A stretch of 64,000 nt of DNA from Rhabditoides inermis (taxonomy: Eukaryota > Nematoda > Chromadorea > Rhabditida > Rhabditidae). The notes beneath the pieces are model-generated. The model made no database searches. It was given only the letters and a program-made list of their open reading frames with translations, and was not told the origin of the DNA. Below, piece after piece: positions 41,088 to 56,400 of this stretch. The translations under genes were made by a program, and so were the position numbers. Positions within the stretch are counted from its first letter, which is position 1, and every line of letters begins with the position of its first letter. The stretch is taken from assembly GCA_963966185.1 (NCBI GenBank), contig CAWZYM010000283.1, positions 1,505,001 to 1,569,000 on the forward strand, read 5' to 3'.

Positions 41088-41603
41088 AAACGGGATTAAA
41101 GCATCACTATCAACTAGAAGATGTAAATGTTATGCATCACTCTTCTCGCTACACCGTCTTTAAATAACAATCTCTGACATCATGAGTAATCTGTTCTGAA
41201 AATGTGTTTTCCGGAATTACAAAATCAATAGGCGTAGTTCACCTTTTTGTCCTTGATTCTCAAACGAATCCGAGTCGGCACGTGAAAAAGTAGGGGTTTC
41301 TCATTCCCTTATTTCATTCGAGACAAAACGTGTGATTTTTAATCTGGCGGGTACTTTCGTGAAAGTAGAGATTGTCTGGAAAGTAGACGGCGAAAACTAT
41401 TGTGCATATTAATGAATTTTTCAGGAGCAGAATGAAACAGAAAGCATGCTGCAAGTTTGCAGGTAGCGCTTTAGACAGCGAGAAATCTTCCGAATTGCAA
41501 AACGACTAAAACAATGAAGAGTCTAGCCATAACAGGGAATTATGAAAAGAGGCGCATTGTGATGCTGATAGAGTGTCTTTCCTCGCTCTCTCCTCTCTCT
41601 CCT

Positions 41604-41646
<43 letters not shown>

Positions 41647-41986
41647 TTTCCCTCTTCTATCCGCTCTCCATTTTTATTCCTCTCTCTTCTTTCTTTCTCT
41701 TCATCCCTCTCTTCGATGAGCCTACAGGGATCATCAATCATCAAAACTAAAAAACACAAAACACGGTAACCTATGCAAATGTTACTCTTCATATGTCTTC
41801 TACTACACGTTTCATACGAGGAAGTTGTAGAGAAAATAAGAAAATAGAGTTTCACGGGCGGACTCTAAAAGAACAATGTCCGCTTTGTCTTGCGCCGGAA
41901 ATGTCATCGAAAATTATGGAATGCCCTCATTTTCCATTCATTATTCGCTTTCGATGGAGAGAGAAGGATGAAGAGTGAGGAGAGAG
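37093..41986. other. Gene-poor AT-rich region with microsatellites
   Basis: About 4.9 kb in which I see no splice-supported exon. Tracts: (CT)n at 37890-37924, (GA)n plus poly-G at 38365-38418, CT-rich at 40200-40390, (CT)n at 40842-40885, (GA)n at 41048-41085, CT-rich at 41581-41710. It could be a long intron of the gene ending at 42578. Confidence 0.45.
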
Positions 41987-41993
41987 AGAGAGG

Positions 41994-42376
41994 AGATCAT
42001 TTCCCGCTGTGCCCTTCCACTTCCCGGTCGGCAACCATGGAGGCAGAGTGTGAGTGCGATGCGAATCAATCGATAATTGATAGTGAATCGATACCCTGCT
42101 GCATTGAAAGCCAACAAAGTATTGAAACGTCGTAGTGCGCGCAAAGCCACACTGAGAAATATATAACCATTCATCCAATCAGACTATTCTTGATAGAAAG
42201 TCAATAATCAATCAATCAACAACCGATAATCGATCAACAACCGATCAATGCAGACAAGTTCCTGTGCATCTGGTTCGGTCTGGCGAACGGGCTGATGATC
42301 GTCTTTCTCGCGCTCGTACTGGTGTACAGAAATGAGCAGGTCGTCGAGCCGACGGTGAGTGCATGTCTGACTGTCT

Positions 42377-42415
<39 letters not shown>

Positions 42416-42578
42416 CTCACTATAAGGTTGTTATTGTTGTTGTTTACTTGTTTATCACCCCTCCCCCTTCCAGCTGCAGCCCCTGGATGAGGACGCCGCC
42501 CTCTCCACTGCCCCGTCCAAGTCTCACTCGCGCGAGCGCCACAGCGGCGGCAGCGCCCAGTCCGCCAAGGGCATATAG
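41994..42578 (+). CDS. C-terminal exons of a small membrane protein (partial)
   Basis: Two firm exons: 42254-42354, encoding a TM segment (CIWFGLANGLMIVFLALV) and the start of the tail, and 42474-42578, the Ser/Arg/His-rich end (SKSHSRERHSGGS) with stop TAG. A preceding exon ending at 42049 (..ATMEAE|) joins in phase to give AEYKFLCIWFG. The layout, a last TM exon followed by one exon encoding a polar Ser/His-rich tail, repeats that of the four-TM genes at 16804-18246 and 20455-22304. I therefore suspect a distant relative, although sequence identity is low. Upstream exons were not found within 5 kb. It could be a long-intron gene or a remnant. Confidence 0.55.
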
Positions 42579-42812
42579 AGTGTGTTTTGTGTTTTGTACT
42601 TGATCTCCTTTGTGATTTGTAGTATGTAGTTTGTGGTCGTGTTCATTCGTTTTGTGTGTTGTACTTAATGCATATTTGTGTTTCGTAGTTTGTGCTTTGT
42701 GGTGTGTGTTTTGTGGTTTTATCGATAAACTTTCATGGTTGATCAAGATTCAAGAATATTCGATCGCAGCTATAGTCATCCGCAGTTGAGAGGAGAAACG
42801 GGATGAGTGATG

Positions 42813-43378
42813 TTGTTCAGTTTCAGTTGACAACAAAAACTACTCAAACGAGGCACATATTCAAATATTTTTTTATTTATTGTGGAGGAACAAGATCAAT
42901 TATTTTTGTAATTGAATTGAACGGGAATTGTGCGAAACAGTATTGAACTCGGTGATCCTCCACAGGGCTTGTGTTTATTCGCTGCAAACGCCAGTCTGCT
43001 CTTCCAGTATTCCAGTATTCCAGTCGCCAGTATTCTTCTTCTTTTCCCCGCGGCGTGCGGTCGGGCCTTCATTTAACCCCGCCGCTGCCGAACGATCGGT
43101 CATCGACAAGAATCCTTCCCGAATAACCAGTGAGGCGGCGGATAGTTCAGATAGAAATAGTAGTATTTTGTTCAGTTGATAACGAAAAATACTCAAACGA
43201 CTGCACTCATAAAATTATTTACTTATTTAATCATAGGGTATGAGATTGTAATTTCAACAACCAGAATGCCCTAACATATACTGCAGTAGAGCATCTGAGA
43301 GACGTACTTTCAGATAGGAAGAGTGGTTGTGTTCAGTTAATAACGAAAAGTACTCAAATGACTACACTTATACAAATG
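42813..43378. repeat. Three diverged copies of a roughly 60-bp block
   Basis: Blocks beginning near 42815, 43168 and 43330 share GTTCAGTT..AACGAAAA.TACTCAAA and a following CAC..AAAT..TTATT region. Spacing is irregular (about 353 and 162 bp). The third copy directly abuts the SINE-like element's hairpin. Confidence 0.65.
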
Positions 43379-43395
43379 ATTTATTGATTGATTAA

Positions 43396-43693
43396 GGGCG
43401 GCGCGCAGCGCCGCCCGTTCATCTTAATCTTTGCGCGCAGCGCGTCAGCCTCAAGGCATACTCAATTTCCTCTATCCCAATACGATATACTCCATAGTAA
43501 AATTGGCAAAAAATTGAAAAGACGCACCATCTCCCCCATGGGGGAACAGACCACGAACGGGTGGTACGGTAACTAAGAGCACAGTCAAATTTGAAAGAAA
43601 GTAAAACACGAGCGGTATCAGGACTCGAACCTGCGACAGAGCGCACTCCGCAGATTGTTAGGTTAACATCTAACCGACTGCGCCATTGAGAAC
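43396..43693 (-). mobile_element. tRNA-derived SINE-like element with GC hairpin end
   Basis: On the minus strand a tRNA-like head (43611-43693) has a perfect A box (TGGCGCAGTCG) and B box (GGTTCGAGTCC) 54 bp apart. It is followed by a unique body, part of which recurs at 25796-25885, and it ends in GGGCGGCGCTGCGCGCCGCCC, a 9-bp stem with a 3-nt loop. The head cannot fold into a clean tRNA cloverleaf, so it is not a working tRNA gene. Confidence 0.6.
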
Positions 43694-43907
43694 GTGGCAT
43701 GATCCTTTCATTGAGCGATGATCTACTGCGCGCTTGTGGTTTTTGTGAAGAAAAGTAGACAATAATGACAAACAAGCATGAGAGACGATTTGATTGTTTT
43801 CGAAAACATACGTTTCAGCTGAAAATGAATGGTTTTTCTTTGCACAGTCCGTCTTTGATTGATCGCAAATCAACTAGATGTCTCAATACTAGCAAATTGC
43901 TCTCATC

Positions 43908-43990
43908 GTCTCTATGGCGCAACCGGTAAGAGATTCGCCTAGCTATCTGTTCGGATTGTTCATGTCGCGGGTTCGAATCCTCTCTACGTC
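43908..43990 (+). other. tRNA-like sequence (pseudo-tRNA or SINE head)
   Basis: A box TGGCGCAACCG and B box GGTTCGAATCC with the same roughly 54-bp spacing as the head at 43611-43693. Acceptor ends do not pair, so it is not called as a functional tRNA. Confidence 0.5.
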
Positions 43991-44404
43991 AGGTGTTTTG
44001 CTACCGTAGCAATGTGCCTGCGAATCATAACTTGTGTAAATTCAGTCAATCATTTGGGTTTTTTGTCCACTTTATGTGTTTTTTGTTAGAATAAATATCA
44101 TTTGACAAGATCTATGAGTATGATTCGAGAAACAAATATCGGTTGCGGCAGCCAAAATGTCCAAGACAACTTTTCGCTCATTCTGCCACTAAACGTGTTT
44201 ACGACGACGACGACGACGGTGTGCATCACCTGCGCTCATTGGTCGCTCGGTCCACTGTCTTTGCAATCTGATTGGCTGAACGCTCATGCCCCGCCTTTCG
44301 CTCAGCCACTCTCTTTCTTTCTCTCTCTGACCGTCTGGTTCTCTCACTTGCGCACGCTCTCTGCGCGCTCTCTCTTTCTCGTGCGATTAGAGACTAGAGC
44401 CAGA

Positions 44405-47400
44405 ATGGGCAGCCGGCCTGAAATCGAATGGATCGATAGGTGCGGAGAGGGCGAGTGAGAGAGCTCAGCAGTTAAAGAACGTGTGAATAGCGGAGGAGCA
44501 GAGCAGTGCGAATACAGAGACACAGCGTATGCTAATTAGAATTCGCGCGATCAGCGACCAAAGATCGGCTGACGCAATATGATGCAACATGCAAATGAGG
44601 AAAACGGCACAGTTGAACGAATGGTACCATCCTTTCGTAGATGCTTTTCTCTGCGTTTATCCTGATAGGTTATGTGAGTCGATGTTGTTTCTTCGTTGAT
44701 CTCTTTGTACAATCGACAATTCAGTCTACTCGCCGCCAAGCTCGCCAACGAACCCATGGCGCCGGTCGTCCTCGCTCATATTCTTGCGGTGAGCGTTGTG
44801 GTTTCTTTGCGTTGACTTTCTGTTCAACTCTCCTTGTAGTCGTATAATCAGCCCCTGGCCCAAGCCAAGCAGATCGACCTTGGAATAGATGACTTCACCA
44901 TTACAACCAGCGCGGCAGCGCTGGTTGGTTTGTGTTAACCCTAGTCGCGCGCTAGAATCGGCAAAAGGCGATTGAACGAAAGGTTCCTTAGAATCTTTAC
45001 GAGAACAATGTGATGCTGATAAATGTTATCAGGATGTCAGAAAATGGTTAAGTTTCGATTTTGGTAACGCTAGCTGTTGTAGGAAGCGAGATACGCGCGC
45101 GCGCCCCCTGAGGGGCAGGCAATCCCCCGTGTACGGAACGTTTTCTCGGGGGGGGGTGGCGCGCACCGGCTGCCCCCAGCAGACAGGAGGTGCACAATCC
45201 GCACTGCCTGTGGATTGCACTGATATCGTTTAGATCGCGTGCTCTGCCGTGCGCACAGTAGTGTTGTGGTTAGCGATTGCGCCCGTTGAGACACATGGCT
45301 CGAGTTCGGTCCCGGCTGGCGGCGAACCTTTTGTAATATATGATTTTACATAGAAATGACATTGGAATTGTAAATTTTCCCATCAGCATTACCTAAACTC
45401 TTTTTTGCAAATTTTATACAATTTTGGACTCAACAAGGTGAGTAAACTGTTGGATTTCTTTAAAAAAAATGTTTTGTGGTTCATGTTAATGTAGAAAGAT
45501 TTATATGAAATCCAATAAAAGTACATTCATTATCTTTTAAAAGGACTTCCGTAAGAGAAGAGTTTGTGTTACTCAATGTAATGCAACAAAAGCTCATGCA
45601 TTTTATCAATCGAAATAGTACACAAACCTGCTCCAATAGTTCAACAAGTTATATATAATCGATCGGATACCGAAATTTCCCGACATACAACGATACAACA
45701 TTTGCTCGCATTAGTTTTTATTGCAGAAAGAGCAGGTTTGTTTACTATTTCGATTGATAAAATGCATGAGCTTTTGTTGCATTACATTGAGTAACACAAA
45801 CTCTTCTCTTACGGAAGTCCTTTTAAAAGATAATCCCTTTGTGGTCGTTCAATGAGAGGATGCGGCAGCAGATCATCTCAGACATTTGTGAGTAACGATA
45901 TACGCTTCCCTTCGCCATTGATATTATGTGGTTATTGAAACGTAAACGTATGAGGATCGTACATACTATTTGTGTACTTTGGTTTTTTTAGCCGTTCTTC
46001 CGGAAACTACGCCAGCTACGACTTCAACGACGATCTCTTCACTGTCTTCAAAGAGACCGCCGACGTGCATCTCGAGCAGGCCGACACGTTCTCCACCGCC
46101 CTCATCAGTCGCATCGCCGACGTAAAACAAGGTTTGTCTATGTCTTTGTTAATCTTGATTATTAAAATTGTGTGTTCAGTTACTACGAGCGATCGGGTGA
46201 GCGCTGGCATGCTGGTCGCTCATCAGACGGACAAGGTGAAGAAGGCGCGCCTCATCGCAGGGCGCGGCTACTGTGCTCGACTATCGAAGATGTGCGTCCG
46301 CTGTGAGTGCTATTATATATATGATCGAAAGAACTGTATTGTGTGTTGTCAGGGACGCCGCTGCGGTGTCGTTGAATGTGTGCTGCCGAGGACTTCCATC
46401 ACTTCCGCTCCCTCTGCGAACGCGCTGTCGCCGCCCTGCCTCCCGAGGAAACCTCCGTCGTGTCGGCCAGGTGCGTAATGTGGACACCAGCACAGTACTC
46501 AACCTTAAGCTTGTAGACTAGCGCTGGAGCTGCTTCACAAGTTCTGGGATAGTGGGGAGATTGACAAGAAGAAGCTGCTCTCTCTGTACACTCTCCCATC
46601 TACCAGCGTGAGTATTTTATATTGTGTTAAGAGGAATTGCGTTTAATCATTGTATGAAATTTGAACTTGATTGTTTTCGAAAGTGTTGTGTGTAATCCGA
46701 TATATCTTGCAGGTTCGCTACTTGCCGATTGCCGTACTGGCATTCCGCCTCCTTTCGCCGGCGCATCTCAAGACACACTGCAAAAAGGCTGTCCTCGCTG
46801 GAATCCTGTTCGAGAAGACGATCCCGCGTGACCGTTTCAAGGTATATTTTTTTCAATTTTCTGTATGCAACTTTTTATGTCAGAAGTTCTCTCTCGACGT
46901 CCTCTTGCGCGGAGGTGCAGCATGGTGAATGGATGGCTGTTACTTCGTTCTTCTACACGCTCATCAGCACTTTGAAAGTGTTCCAGACCGCTGCGAGATG
47001 TATGTCGCAGCAAAAAATGTCGGTGTCATTAGTCATATATTTTCAGCTGATGTCTGCGTCAGCGTGGACTCTCTGATCCGGCGGGGCGGTCTCTGGACAG
47101 ATGAAGACCTCGAGGTCAACATGGATGCGCTGCTCGCAGCCAACGACTCTCTTCTCCAATGTGCACAGAAGGAGCAAGTCGACGTCGATGTAAGATACTA
47201 TTACAGGTGTACGCGTTTTTTCACCTCTGTCGCTTCCAGCTGTTAACTGCGATCCGGTGCGGCCGCGCGACGTTGCTCAAGATGGTGGACGGTCCGCGTC
47301 GGGCTGGCGAGTTCTACAGCTACGAGGAGAGTCTCGCCAAGGACAGGGCATCCGGGATTCTCTCTGGCCTGTACCTTGCTATCCGACGTACGTTATGTTT

Positions 47401-47763
47401 CAATTACGGAAAATGGGAAGAAAGGGGAGTGCGGGAGGGAGAAGGAGAAAGTCGGCAAAATGAGATGAGAGAGAGAGAGAGTAGCATGGTTTTTGCGTTA
47501 TCAATTTGCCATCAATCGTACCCATCGAGGTTCATAGTTCTCAACATGACCCATTTCAGCTCGCAAGCCTGCCTGCAACGGGCCTGCCATGCGCCTCTAC
47601 GAGTCTCTCATCGAAGAGATCAACCGCGTCTTCCCCAACCACACCCCCGCCCCCCGCTACCACAGACCGAGTGAGCCCCAGGAATTCTATTTGTTTACAG
47701 GGAATAGGATATTGATTGATTGTAATGTATTGTTGAAATGTATTGTTTCGAAGGCAACTTGAG
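44405..47763 (+). CDS. Uncharacterised helix-rich protein, about 12 exons
   Basis: Starts with ATG at 44405 (MGSRPEIEWID). Exons that join in phase: 44405-44439, 44725-44788, 44840-44923, 45859-45887, 45992-46131, 46180-46291. Then come an exon from 46353, an exon starting near 46518 (LALELLHKFWDSGEIDKKKL), one from about 46713 to 46842 (VRYLPIAVLAFRLL), one ending at 46914, one from about 46985 to 47189, one from about 47240 to 47390, and the last from about 47561, with a stop at about 47761. The residues form amphipathic helices throughout with no signal peptide or TM; I do not recognise a family. The exon at 46353 reads well only if one base near 46381-46386 is removed: DAAAVSLNVC, then AEDFHHFRSLCERAV. 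That is a candidate frameshift or sequence error. The intron at 44924-45858 holds a foldback element. The gene converges with the minus-strand gene ending at 48333. Confidence 0.7.
45530..45833. mobile_element. Foldback (MITE-like) element, second family member
   Basis: Inverted arms of about 105 bp (45530-45635 and 45731-45833) with one noticed mismatch, starting TTATCTTTTAAAAGGACTT; loop about 95 bp. Same layout and landmarks as 5568-5960 but clearly diverged in sequence. It sits in an intron and ends about 25 bp before the exon at 45859. Confidence 0.8.
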
Positions 47764-47806
47764 GCATTTCACGCGTTTTGTAACCCAAACCGCCCGATGT
47801 CATCAA

Positions 47807-47812
47807 TAAAGA
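47807..47812 (+). terminator. Poly(A) signal
   Basis: AATAAA about 45 bp after the stop of the 44405-47763 gene, in the sense orientation. Confidence 0.55.
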
Positions 47813-47904
47813 TTTTCAAATTTCCGTGTTTTTATTTTTATTTACGGTGCCGAGTCGAGTACTGTTGTCTTATATTCTCTCTCATTCACATACGACAACT
47901 AAAC

Positions 47905-47985
47905 ACTTACAGTTTATTACATTTACAGTTATTACATTCTTACATTTACAGTTATTACATTCGAGTTTATTACATTCTGTCTAGG
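47905..47985. repeat. Short tandem repeat (TTACATT/ACAGTTATTACATTC)
   Basis: Three to four imperfect copies of a roughly 22-bp unit between the two convergent genes. Confidence 0.6.
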
Positions 47986-48332
47986 CCTCTTGTTGGATGC
48001 GGTTCAAGCGATTGTGACTATATGGGTACTGTATTCACAGAACACTATCAGCAAAGGTGAAGTGCAAGTGTATCTATTCTATATATTCTATAATCTCTCT
48101 TATCATTGGTGACCGAACAGAACCATGATCTACCTACCGGAAAACCTTCATGAATTACTCAGTAACCAAACTCGTTTATCTCAACTGAGGGAAGCATCAA
48201 AGTGGGCACATGTAAAACGCTCTCGACCAAAAGTCAACACACAGCGATAGAGTACGAAATTCACAGCAACTAGCTTTCAAAAAGGGGCCTGTAAGATGGG
48301 AGGGGGATGTAAGAGAGTGTGGGGAGAAGGAG

Positions 48333-53151
<4,819 letters not shown>

Positions 53152-53254
53152 CGCCACACGGAGAGCGAATGGCAGATTGTTGGCGGCCGCGATGACTCAT
53201 CGAGAAAAGGGGCGGGGCTAGGGAAGACGCAAATCGATACGAGATAAACAAGTC

Positions 53255-53260
53255 TTTATT
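53255..53260 (-). terminator. Poly(A) signal of the zinc-finger gene
   Basis: AATAAA on the minus strand, 160 bp after the stop at 53420 and 104-109 bp before the next gene's ATG at 53151. Confidence 0.5.
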
Positions 53261-53419
53261 CGAAACGAAACAAACACACCGCGACTACAACAAACGATCA
53301 TCACAAAACCGAAAAGGCACTAGATAAATCTCTAAAACATCTTCAAATAAAAATTAGTATTACTATACAAAAACCACTTCCATAAAGATAACTATGATTA
53401 CAAACCAATCCCACTGCTC

Positions 53420-56400
53420 CTACTCCTGCTCCATCCCCTCTCCATCCGAATCCGTCTGCGTGTTCTGCTCCTTCTCCTCCTTCTCCTCCTTCTTCACCGC
53501 CTCCCTCTTCTCCCTTCTCGTCTGCCCCTTGTGCGTCCACATATGACGCTCGTAGTACTTCCTGAACCAACCGATCCATGAACTATCCTGTCCAATCCTA
53601 TTCACGAATTACCAGACTCTGGAGAGAGTAATGTGCGGTTTGAAAAAGCACGAACGAAAAATCGACTCACTTGACGGTGAACACTTTTCCGCACCCGGGA
53701 ATCGTGCACGTCATCTGGCGGATGGGATAGATGCCCTTGTGCAGCGTGCGCCAGTGACGCAGCATAGACGATCTGGAACCGTATTCAAGTCACACCTATT
53801 TCCCTCCCCTATACGCAGTATACTCTGTCATGTCTCTGCCTTACGTCATACCCATTTCCTTTATGACGTCACACTCACACACCTGCTGGAGAACCTGGCG
53901 CTGCATGTGTGCACGTCGCACGGCAGCCAGCCCAGCTCGCCGCCGAGACGGTTGCGGGTCGCCTGTCCATCTGACTGGAACAGTAGGTTTTATATGATAT
54001 ATATTGAGAAGTGTAATGGTAAGCATGGAGTCGTGTGCTCGTGGCATCCGATCGCGAGCCTTGTCTTACAGCCTTGTTAGAGTCTTTCTCCGACGTCCCC
54101 AGAGCATAAGTGGGCACTGTGCCTCCAGGGAATACATTTTTGAAGCCACTACTCAGACTTTATTGGCCTCGTGAGTAAAGTGGATACATTGGATTAAAAA
54201 ATTATACTTCTTATTGGTGCCACGCATCTCGAAACTTAAACGCATCTTGAAACGTATAAGAAACAAATAACCATGACCCAACAACAATTCTGTTAAATCT
54301 TACTGCAATCTATCAAAACCACAAACTATCGAATGTTATTGACTTTAGTGATCATACTGCAAACTCGTGGGAGGAATTGCTACAACAGTTCTTCTCGCAA
54401 TACAAATTCGAAATGAAACATACAACACACATACCATAACGTGTACCATTTCCCCCCAAATTTTCTTACTAAAAACCACGTGAGTAGTCAGTCGTCTTTG
54501 AAACGTTGCAATGCTTCCCCCCACCTTCTCCTTCTCCTGCTGTCTCTTCCCTCCCTTGCCGTCCTCTCCAAAGTGGCGTGTGAAGAGGCGCTTGAGCTTG
54601 TCGTCGAACTCCACAGTCCGCCGCGGCTGCGCCGTCGCCGCGATCACTGCCTTGGCCACCAGATCGGGCAGCTGAGCCTCGCGACGGGCAGACTCCGACG
54701 CCTGGCGAGCACGCTCCGCAGCCTCCGCCGCCAACTGGAGAGAGTAAAGTGCTAATGTGAGAGGGGAAGGGGGATAGAGAGAAAGGGGTAGAGAAAGGGG
54801 TAGAGAGAGGGTGAGAGAGAGGGTGAGAGAGAGGGTGAGAGAGAGAGTGAGAGAGAGAGGGTTAGAGATAGGGTGAGAGAGAGGGTGAGAGAGAGCGATA
54901 GCGCGAGAAAGAGAGCGAGCGAAAGTGAGAGAAAAAGGGAGAGAGAGGGTGAGAGAGAGACAGATACAGCGCCGATGCACCGACCTTCTCCCTCCTCCTC
55001 CTCGTCCTCTCCTGCTCCTCCCTCTTCTGTGTGGCGATGATCTCAGTGATGGTGGGCGGGCGGGGCGCGGTCGGAGAGTGGCTGACACTGGCGAGAGGGA
55101 GCAGCGGCGGCGGCCGGATCGAGCGAGCCACGTCCAGCACTGACTGCAAAACACACATGCTTCTTCCTATTCCTATTCTCGCTTCTCTTATTTCGTCCAA
55201 CTCGTATTGGTCAGTACCACTTTAGCACACCCCGATCCATCGTCTACCTCCATCTAGATCCCCCTTCCTCTCGCCCTCTCCACATACCACCACTTCTGTC
55301 CACTTCCCCTCCACCCCGTTCGTCCATTGAGGGAACATGAATCCTTTCTCCTCCTCTCCTGATCTTCAATCTTCTGAACGGCGACGCCCCTCCCCACCTT
55401 GTCGAGCATCTTCACCCCTCCTACGGCGGCGTGTCCCATAGGTGGCATGGGCAGGTCGACGTCGGCGCTGCCGTGCACCACCGAACCTCCAGCCGCCACA
55501 GACGAGCGAGCCTGCAATACACTGTTGTTTCAAGTCGCGGTGGTCAATCTCTTCAAATCACTCCCTTGAATTACCCTTGACTCTTTTGCGATTCTAAACA
55601 AACACAATTACGCTTCATGTCATGTGTTGACATATCTCTCGCGATACAAAGCTATAACCAATATATGACAAATAAACGGTATACTAACAAACAAATTGTA
55701 TGCAATCCGACGCACCATTAGAGAGGGCGCGCAGCGCCCTCTCTTTTGGGTTAAAATAAGGCTAGCAGCTGCTTTTAGTAGACTGTGGCACATTGTCATC
55801 TTTTTACATGACGGTAATTCCACGTGTCTCCACCCACCCTCAGCATAGCCGCCTCCAGCTCCCTCTGTCGTCTCTCCTCGTCGGTGGCCCTCGCCAGGCG
55901 TACCCGCTCTGCTACCTTCCGCTCCTGCACCACACGCACACGCTGACGAGCCTCCTCAAACACAATGCCCGTCAATCTCATCAATCGATTTCATGCTGAT
56001 TTCAGTTCGCAAGACATAATCATGTGTGGCGGTAGCATCCTCAAAAAAATGTCCGACTGTGTACATTCAGACTGATTTATGGCTGCCCCTATGTCTTCCG
56101 ATATGTCCTCGGAATAGCTATCAACCCCTAACCGCTTCGAACTACTTGTGAAAGTAAAGCCTCACAAATACTTCGAACATGGTACTGAAACTAATCACAC
56201 GATCGTGCTCTGCAAATAGACTACGACATCTCTCTAACGGTCTATCCTAATCACCACCACCACCACCACCACTCTGGTCCACCCTGGTCTTATCCCGTCT
56301 CACCTGGTCGATCCTCTCCTTGATCCTGACCCTCTCGATGGCGTGCTGCTGCAGCATGTAGCGCTTGTGGTGCAGCAGCTCCAGCCGGCTCGGAACTGTT

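Noticed and set aside
43611..43990. Two functional tRNA genes
   Set aside because: A and B boxes are present, but acceptor stems do not pair and D-stems are broken. One is attached to a repeated body, so both are treated as SINE or pseudo-tRNA.
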